In this document: positions 59,036 to 64,000 of the stretch, piece after piece
How the letters are laid out: each line of letters begins with the position of its first letter
Numbering within the stretch: position 1 is the first letter of the stretch
NCBI GenBank assembly: GCA_902588965.1
Contig: CACIRD010000002.1
Location: forward strand, 62,001 to 126,000
Reading direction: 5' to 3'
Length of the DNA stretch: 64,000 nucleotides
Origin: an uncultured Pelagibacteraceae bacterium
GTDB lineage: Bacteria > Pseudomonadota > Alphaproteobacteria > Pelagibacterales > Pelagibacteraceae
Program-made: the position numbers and the translations under genes
The notes under the pieces: model-generated
What the model saw: the letters and a program-made list of their open reading frames with translations, nothing else
Databases searched by the model: none
What the model was told of the DNA's origin: nothing

Positions 59036-60392
59036 ATTTAGATTTAATAAAATATTTTAAAACTTCAATAACTTTTTTAAAATTAAAATAAAATTTAAAA
59101 TAAGCTAAACTTTTAAGATCATTTATATTTTTTTTGCTTAGATTTTTATGTTTAAAAACCAAGTTATACTGATTGAAATTTTCAAGTTTTTTATCTGAAA
59201 TTAAATCTTTGTAGTCATTGTATACTGGAGTTCCAGGATATGGAGTGAAAACACTAAATTGGGAATAAAGACTTGGCAGATATTTAGAGTATTCAATAGA
59301 TTGAATTATTGTTTCTTTTGTATCTTCTGGATTACCTATGATAAACATTGTTTTAACTTTTATACCTGCATCCTCACATTTTTTAATAACCTTATATTGC
59401 TTATCATGCTCAACTGTGAATCTCTTCATATCTTTTAAAACAACGTGATTGGAAGACTCTACTCCAACATAAACTAATCTAAGGCCTGCAGCTTTTAACA
59501 ATTTTATCATTTCATCATCTAAGTTATTTAGGTGAGTTTCAACCATAAATGTAATATTTAATTTTTGTTTAATTACTTCATTACAAAACTCTATAGTATG
59601 TTTTCTATTTATTGAAAAAACTGGATCTCTAAAAACAAACTTATTAGTGCCAAGTTCTTTTTGCCAATACTTTATTTCATTAATAATATTTTCAACAGAT
59701 CTAGCCCTTACTTTTCTTCCTTGCTGCAATGGATATGTGCAATAAAAAAAACATGAGTAAGGACAACCTCTTGTTCCTAACAAAGGAATAGCTATTTTTT
59801 GATTTAGGCTAAAAAAATTGTTCCTTAATGGATATTTTTTTGAATAATCACCCCAATCAGGGTATGGAAAATCATCTAAAGATACTGGTGTATAAAAATC
59901 ATCTATTGAATCTTTATTTAAAAATAAATTATCTAAAAATTCTTTATTTATTTTATCGTTTTTATTTAAGTTATAAAAAAATGTATCTGATTCGTTTTTA
60001 ACAACCAAAGAGTTTTTTTTTAAATATTTCTCCTTCATGATAGTCGCAAATATTCCAGTAATAAAAACTTTTTTATTTTCAAGCTTGGACAGTGTATGTA
60101 ACTCAGTTTCATGAGCAATAATTGATGAGGGTAGTATTACATAATCGCAGGTAGAAATATTTTCGTCATTTAAGTTTCTTGTATAGTGAACTTCGTGATT
60201 TTTTTTTAGAATTGAGCTAATAATCATTACTTCTATAGAAGGCATACCAATATTTCCTTCTACATAAACATTTAATAGTTTTGAAAATAAAGTATTTCCA
60301 AAATCATTACCTGTACCGTACCCACCTGCAGTGTCTTTAATCAATCTATGTTTTTTTGCTGGATAAACATCTAAGATTACAAACTTGATCAT
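59007..60392 (-). CDS. B12-binding-like/radical SAM protein with CX3CX3C motif
   Basis: This is a 461-residue protein. The N-terminal 200 residues look like a cobalamin-binding-type Rossmann domain without the DxHxxG base-off motif. The radical SAM domain begins LLGTRGCPYSCFFYCTYPLQQGRKVRARSVENIINEI, very like the HpnJ/BchE group, and later has ETHLNNL, VYVGVES, GIKVKTMFIIGNPEDT and FTPYPGTPVY. The cluster cysteines are at 210, 214 and 218, spaced CX3CX3C instead of the usual CX3CX2C; the extra codon lies by an eight-A run on the top strand. It overlaps the DprE1-like gene. Substrate unknown; a lipid or sugar of the same locus is likely. Confidence 0.8.
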   Translation of the reverse strand: MIKFVILDVYPAKKHRLIKDTAGGYGTGNDFGNTLFSKLLNVYVEGNIGMPSIEVMIISSILKKNHEVHYTRNLNDENISTCDYVILPSSIIAHETELHTLSKLENKKVFITGIFATIMKEKYLKKNSLVVKNESDTFFYNLNKNDKINKEFLDNLFLNKDSIDDFYTPVSLDDFPYPDWGDYSKKYPLRNNFFSLNQKIAIPLLGTRGCPYSCFFYCTYPLQQGRKVRARSVENIINEIKYWQKELGTNKFVFRDPVFSINRKHTIEFCNEVIKQKLNITFMVETHLNNLDDEMIKLLKAAGLRLVYVGVESSNHVVLKDMKRFTVEHDKQYKVIKKCEDAGIKVKTMFIIGNPEDTKETIIQSIEYSKYLPSLYSQFSVFTPYPGTPVYNDYKDLISDKKLENFNQYNLVFKHKNLSKKNINDLKSLAYFKFYFNFKKVIEVLKYFIKSKYEKADQRLG

Positions 60393-60449
60393 AAATATAA
60401 ATAATTATTATAATTTTATAATTAATACATAAAAAAAAATTATATAACA

Positions 60450-61736
60450 TTAGTTTATTTTATTAATTAAAGCTATTTGCCCATCATATTCTAATGCTAA
60501 TAAGATAGTATTTGTCTCCTTACTATACTTTAAATCTCGTATTCTGCTTCCTATAAAAATCTTCTCGACAAAAAGCAATTTATTAAAATTTTCACTAAAC
60601 TTAACTCTATATAGACTTTTTCCATTTAATGATCCGATTAAAAAATTATTTTGAAAATGAGGTGAAAATTGATTTGGAAGTTTTATAATTTCTGAAATAC
60701 CTATTGATGGTACAAAAGCATAAATAGGTTCTTTAAAACCTAATTCTTCATGATTTTTATTATAATAAGGTTTTTTAGAATATATTTTTGAATTAGTTTG
60801 ATCTGTTTTGATGTAATAATCTCCATAAGAGGCAATCGGCCATCCATAATTTTCCCCAAATATTATTTTATTTATTTCATCACCTCCCTTTGGCCCATGT
60901 TCTGTTGACAAAATTAAGTCGTTTTCTACAAAAAGACCTTGTGGCGCTCTATGCCCTGAGGAAAAAATTGATTTCTCTTTTGAATTTAAATTTATAAATA
61001 CAATTTTTCCAAATATTGATTCATTATTTTGTGAAAGATAATTTTCTGGTTGATCTCTAAATACATTATTGACAGTAAACAATATTCCTGGACTACCATT
61101 TTTATTATAACTGGTAATTTTACCGATTTGAATTTCATTATTTTGACATTCTTTAGAATTAAAAAAATCTTTAAAATCTAAAAATTCTAGGTCAACTTTA
61201 GCTACTGATATATTTACTGTTTTACAATTATTTTCATCTTTAACAAAATAAACGTATAAATTTCCTTCATATATTGTTGTATCCATTATATGAAATATTT
61301 TTTTGTTTTTATTTTGAAAAAAATTGGATTTAATTAAATCAACCTCTATTGTTTCTTTATCTTTTTTACCTTTTAGATTTTTTAAGTTTACTTTAAAATT
61401 CCAACCATATTTAGTAGTAATTAACAAATTACTATCGTGTAGATCTATTGAAAAAGAGCCAAACTTATCAAACCCCCCCTCTTCCCTAGATTTTAATTTA
61501 ATTTTGCTTAAATTTAATTTTAAAAATTGAGTATTTGGTAAAAAATTTACATTATAATCATTTAATATATTTTTAATTACTGTTTTTTTATTAAAATAAT
61601 AATATTTATTAATTTTAATAGTATCTTCTAATCCAGGGACTCTATAAAAGACTCTTTCTTGAACTGAAAATATATTTAAAAAAAATGCAGAAATTGATAC
61701 TATAATTATTATAATTAATGTGATGACGTACTTCAT
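60450..61736 (-). CDS. PQQ-dependent sugar (aldose/sorbosone-type) dehydrogenase
   Basis: This is a 428-residue protein with an N-terminal membrane anchor or signal (YVITLIIIIIVSISAFFLNI) and a beta-propeller. Its core matches soluble aldose dehydrogenases: GHRAPQGLFVENDLILSTEHGPKGGDEINKIIFGENYGWPIASYG, then FVPSIGISEIIKLP and FLIGSLNGKSLYRV. Members oxidise sugars in the periplasm with PQQ. Whether PQQ is made or imported is not visible here. The N-terminal 150 residues are AT-rich and diverged. It is separated from the radical SAM gene by 57 bases and is divergent from the membrane protein at 61766. Confidence 0.78.
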   Translation of the reverse strand: MKYVITLIIIIIVSISAFFLNIFSVQERVFYRVPGLEDTIKINKYYYFNKKTVIKNILNDYNVNFLPNTQFLKLNLSKIKLKSREEGGFDKFGSFSIDLHDSNLLITTKYGWNFKVNLKNLKGKKDKETIEVDLIKSNFFQNKNKKIFHIMDTTIYEGNLYVYFVKDENNCKTVNISVAKVDLEFLDFKDFFNSKECQNNEIQIGKITSYNKNGSPGILFTVNNVFRDQPENYLSQNNESIFGKIVFINLNSKEKSIFSSGHRAPQGLFVENDLILSTEHGPKGGDEINKIIFGENYGWPIASYGDYYIKTDQTNSKIYSKKPYYNKNHEELGFKEPIYAFVPSIGISEIIKLPNQFSPHFQNNFLIGSLNGKSLYRVKFSENFNKLLFVEKIFIGSRIRDLKYSKETNTILLALEYDGQIALINKIN

Positions 61737-61765
61737 TAGAATTTAATTATAATATTCAACATATT

Positions 61766-63391
61766 ATGACAATAAATAAAAATAACACATATGATTTAAT
61801 AATACTATTACCTCTTATAATTGTATCTTATTTAAGCACAATCGATAATTTTGCACTTCAAACAGCTGTAGATGGCGGTTTAATTATTTCAGATAAAATT
61901 AATTATCCGGATGATTTTAAAAATGTAACATCAATTTATTTTAATGGATGGACTTTTTTGCATCATATAACCCTAATTCTTTTGAAAATAAATATTAATG
62001 TAATTTTAATTTCTAAAATATTAATGTTTATATCTGTAATTTTCTTAACTTTTGGTATTTTTTATTTGGTTAAAGGCATTACTAAATCAAATATATTTTC
62101 TCTTATAATCTCATTAACGGTAATAATAACTAAAATTAATTTTGGTAGTCTGGACTATCCTGCCTTTTTTTTTACAGAGCATACTTATGGAATGTTTTCG
62201 TTATCAACATTTGCTTTAATAGCTGGGTTGTTATCGAACAGAAATTTTAAATTGGCAGGTTTCTTTACAGTTTTACTAACAAGTTTTCATCTAGTTGTTG
62301 GTTTGTGGCTCATATTTTTAATGATTTTTTTGTTATTCTACTTGGATAAGTTTCTTAAGCAAAAAAACACCATTTTATTTCAAGATTTTAAAAAAGGAAG
62401 CTTTATAGCTTTAGTTCCAATATTTTTAAGTTTGATTTTTTTTCAATTAAATACAATAGAGAAGAATTTATATAGTGCAAATGATTTTGAAGTTTATTTG
62501 AAAATTTGGGACCATCATAGGAGTCTATTAGATATAAATTATTCATACATTTTTAAAACTATAATTTTAATTCTTTTATATTTTTATGTTTTTTTTAAAA
62601 TTTTAAAAAATGATAAAAATGAAAGTTTTTTATTTTATTTTATATTTTTCAACTGTTTAGGTTCTATGTTAGTATATTTAATTTACAAATTTTTTCCTAG
62701 CTTAATGCCAGAAATAATTATTAGGGCAATGCCTACTAGAGTTTTTTTACTTCATTCCATAATAGGATACCCAATCATTGCCTCTTTATTATTTGTTTTG
62801 TTTTTTAATAAAGTTAAGATGATATTAACTAAAAAAAATTTTATTATCTTTAGTTTATTCTCATTATTTTTATTTTCGTTAATTTCAGTATTTAAATATG
62901 ATGAAATTAAAAACACAAAAGATAAATATTATCCTAAAATTATTAAAAGAATTAATAAATTTGAAAAAAATTTATCAAATAAACTTGACCCGGATGAGGA
63001 AATTTTTTGGAATAAAGTAAAAAAATATGAAACTGATGGGTATTTTGTAACCACATTTTATAGTTCAGAAATGACTTTAAAATTTGCTAATAAACCTTAT
63101 ATAATTAATGCTAACTTTTTTGATCATTTGCCTTATCATCCATATACAGTTGATGAGGTAAAAATTATTCTAGAAAATATTTATGGTATTGATTTTAATA
63201 ATCCTCCAGAGAAAAATAGACCTGAAATTAAAGATAAATGGATAAAAGAAATATTCGAATCGAGGCCAAATGATATTTGGCAAAAATTATCTAAAGATTT
63301 TAATCTTTCAGGAGTAATAGTACCTCAAAGTTGGAATTTAAATATAAAGAAAAAATTCTCATCAAATATTTATAGTTTTTATGTCTTTTAA
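61766..63391 (+). CDS. Large multi-span membrane protein, possible GT-C glycosyltransferase
   Basis: This is a 541-residue protein with roughly ten to twelve hydrophobic helices in the first 360 residues and a soluble C-terminal part of about 150 residues (ERPNDIWQKL-type region near the end). An early extracytoplasmic loop holds ALQTAVDGGLIISDKINYPDDF, and loops with TEHTYGMFSL and MPTRVFLLHSIIGYP follow. The layout recalls GT-C sugar transferases or polymerases, but I do not recognise a family. It is very AT-rich. It stands alone on this strand between the carbohydrate locus and the glycine riboswitch. It could equally be an uncharacterised envelope protein. Confidence 0.55.
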   Translation: MTINKNNTYDLIILLPLIIVSYLSTIDNFALQTAVDGGLIISDKINYPDDFKNVTSIYFNGWTFLHHITLILLKININVILISKILMFISVIFLTFGIFYLVKGITKSNIFSLIISLTVIITKINFGSLDYPAFFFTEHTYGMFSLSTFALIAGLLSNRNFKLAGFFTVLLTSFHLVVGLWLIFLMIFLLFYLDKFLKQKNTILFQDFKKGSFIALVPIFLSLIFFQLNTIEKNLYSANDFEVYLKIWDHHRSLLDINYSYIFKTIILILLYFYVFFKILKNDKNESFLFYFIFFNCLGSMLVYLIYKFFPSLMPEIIIRAMPTRVFLLHSIIGYPIIASLLFVLFFNKVKMILTKKNFIIFSLFSLFLFSLISVFKYDEIKNTKDKYYPKIIKRINKFEKNLSNKLDPDEEIFWNKVKKYETDGYFVTTFYSSEMTLKFANKPYIINANFFDHLPYHPYTVDEVKIILENIYGIDFNNPPEKNRPEIKDKWIKEIFESRPNDIWQKLSKDFNLSGVIVPQSWNLNIKKKFSSNIYSFYVF

Positions 63392-63450
63392 TAAAAAAAT
63401 TATATTTTTATATTGACTTTTTTATTTTAGGTTTTAAGTTACATTAACAA

Positions 63451-63590
63451 CGGGAGAGACTACATTTCGTAGCGCCGAAGGAGCAACCACCCCGGAAACT
63501 CTCAGGCAAAAGGACCGTAAATATTAACTCTGGAAAGAGAAAATTTCTCGCCGAAGGAGTAAATCTCTCAGGCTCAAAGACAGAGGGGGT
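63451..63590 (+). ncRNA. Tandem glycine riboswitch upstream of gcvT
   Basis: Two glycine aptamers lie in series. The first (about 63451-63520) has GGGAGAGAC, GCGCCGAAGGAGCAA, ACTCTCAGGCAAAAGGACCG. The second (about 63527-63590) has CTCTGGAAAGAGA, TCGCCGAAGGAGTAAA, TCTCTCAGGCTCAAAGACAGAG, with P1 formed by CTCTG (63528-63532) and CAGAG (63581-63585). These are the conserved glycine-riboswitch core elements. A TTGACT at 63413-63418 could be the -35 box of the transcript; its -10 is weak. Glycine riboswitches on gcvT and malate synthase have been described in SAR11. Confidence 0.95.
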
Positions 63591-63603
63591 TTGGAGTTAA
63601 TAT
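63521..63603 (+). promoter_or_regulatory. Possible sequestering helix of the gcvT switch
   Basis: ATATTAACTC (63521-63530), between the aptamers, is perfectly complementary to GAGTTAATAT (63594-63603), which contains most of the ribosome-binding site GGAG (63593-63596) and the AT of the start codon. The CTC of the first arm is also part of P1 of aptamer 2. Ligand-stabilised P1 and this helix would therefore compete. This suggests translation that turns on with glycine; it is inferred, not measured. Confidence 0.55.
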
Positions 63604-64000
63604 GAGTTTAAAAAAAACAGCGTTGTTTGAATTACATAAAAAACTTGGAGCGAAATTTGTTCAATTTGCTGGATACGAAATGCCAATTCAATATAACGAT
63701 GGAATTATTAAAGAACACAATGCCACTAGAGATAAATCAGGTATATTTGATGTGTCTCATATGGGTCAACTTTTTATAGAGGGAAACGAAGATCTTACAA
63801 AAAATCTTCAAAAAATTTTTCCGATAGATTTAAAAAAACTTCAAGTTAATCAAAGTAAGTATTCTTTCTTGATGAAAGATAATGGTGGTATTTATGACGA
63901 CTTAATAATTACTAAATTAAAAAATGGATACATGATAATTTTAAATGCAGCTTGCAAAGAAAGTGATTTATCAATAATAAAATCTAAATTAGATAAAGAA
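63602..64000 (+). CDS. gcvT: Glycine cleavage system T protein, 3' end outside the window
   Basis: GcvT (aminomethyltransferase) passes the methylene group from the H-protein to tetrahydrofolate and releases ammonia. The visible 133 codons begin MSLKKTALFELHKKLGAKFVQF, then AGYEMPIQY, KEHNATRDKSGIFDVSHMGQ and YDDLIITKL, matching the N-terminal half of the folate-binding domain. The frame is open to the last base. The ribosome-binding site GGAG is five bases upstream. Expression should respond to glycine through the riboswitch. gcvH and gcvP are expected downstream, beyond the window. Confidence 0.95.
   Translation, partial: MSLKKTALFELHKKLGAKFVQFAGYEMPIQYNDGIIKEHNATRDKSGIFDVSHMGQLFIEGNEDLTKNLQKIFPIDLKKLQVNQSKYSFLMKDNGGIYDDLIITKLKNGYMIILNAACKESDLSIIKSKLDKE

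Overview
The window is a very AT-rich, densely packed stretch of an alphaproteobacterial chromosome. It is almost certainly from the SAR11 clade (Candidatus Pelagibacter-like). The evidence is a proteorhodopsin gene followed by ferredoxin, ferredoxin-NADP reductase and glutathione transferase genes; a tandem glycine riboswitch in front of gcvT; alphaproteobacterial GTTC-N7-GTTC LexA boxes; a FolP with the alphaproteobacterial N-terminal extension; and extreme streamlining. Genes abut or overlap by 1-30 bases, no gene-free gap reaches 300 bases, and most convergent genes share a four-base TTAR stop. No phage, insertion sequence, CRISPR array or integrase is visible.

Layout. 1-4416: folP (5' end outside the window), glmM, thiD and purA in one overlapping run. 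4413-8874: rpoH, rluD, tRNA-Arg, an ABC-2 exporter pair and the Sua5-type tsaC. 8895-14658: isoprenoid and cofactor genes (xseB, ispA, dxs, aroC, pdxH, ispB). 14769-23006: an S49 peptidase, glyQS, ppdK, nadC and nadA, followed by tRNA-Leu. 23312-28517: a TylF-type methyltransferase, ygfZ, a dihydroorotase-like enzyme, an SMR pump and prpE. 28717-31937: proteorhodopsin with its own terminator, then ferredoxin, FNR, GST and dksA. 31999-35225: a cell-surface carbohydrate locus (GT-C-type glycosyltransferase, a 41-residue membrane protein, GT2, secreted polysaccharide lyase-like protein). 35229-40896: SOS genes umuDC and recA, with a GFA-family protein, glycerate kinase and TolC between them. 40987-51794: alaS, icd, phosphatidylserine/phosphatidylethanolamine synthesis (psd, pssA), a glycosyltransferase, rlmE, guaB without CBS domains, a secreted TPR protein, guaA and panB. 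51791-56903: TerC, two tandem secreted TPR paralogues, and 5-oxoprolinase pxpA divergent from pxpBC plus a DMT transporter. 56906-63391: a second carbohydrate or lipid-linked-sugar locus (SDR, DprE1-like oxidase, radical SAM protein, PQQ-type sugar dehydrogenase, large membrane protein). 63451-64000: tandem glycine riboswitch and the 5' part of gcvT.

How the parts fit. Most genes are core metabolism and translation. The more informative parts are (i) the light-driven proton pump beside a small electron-transfer cassette; (ii) two LexA-box-controlled DNA-damage loci whose boxes agree at 17 of 20 positions; (iii) the glycine switch, whose inter-aptamer linker can pair with the gcvT ribosome-binding site and start codon; and (iv) two compact envelope-sugar loci with unusual members: an unannotated 41-residue membrane peptide, a cysteine-rich lyase, a DprE1 homologue and a radical SAM protein with a CX3CX3C cluster motif. 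All function calls rest on reading motifs and remembered family sequences; no database search was run.
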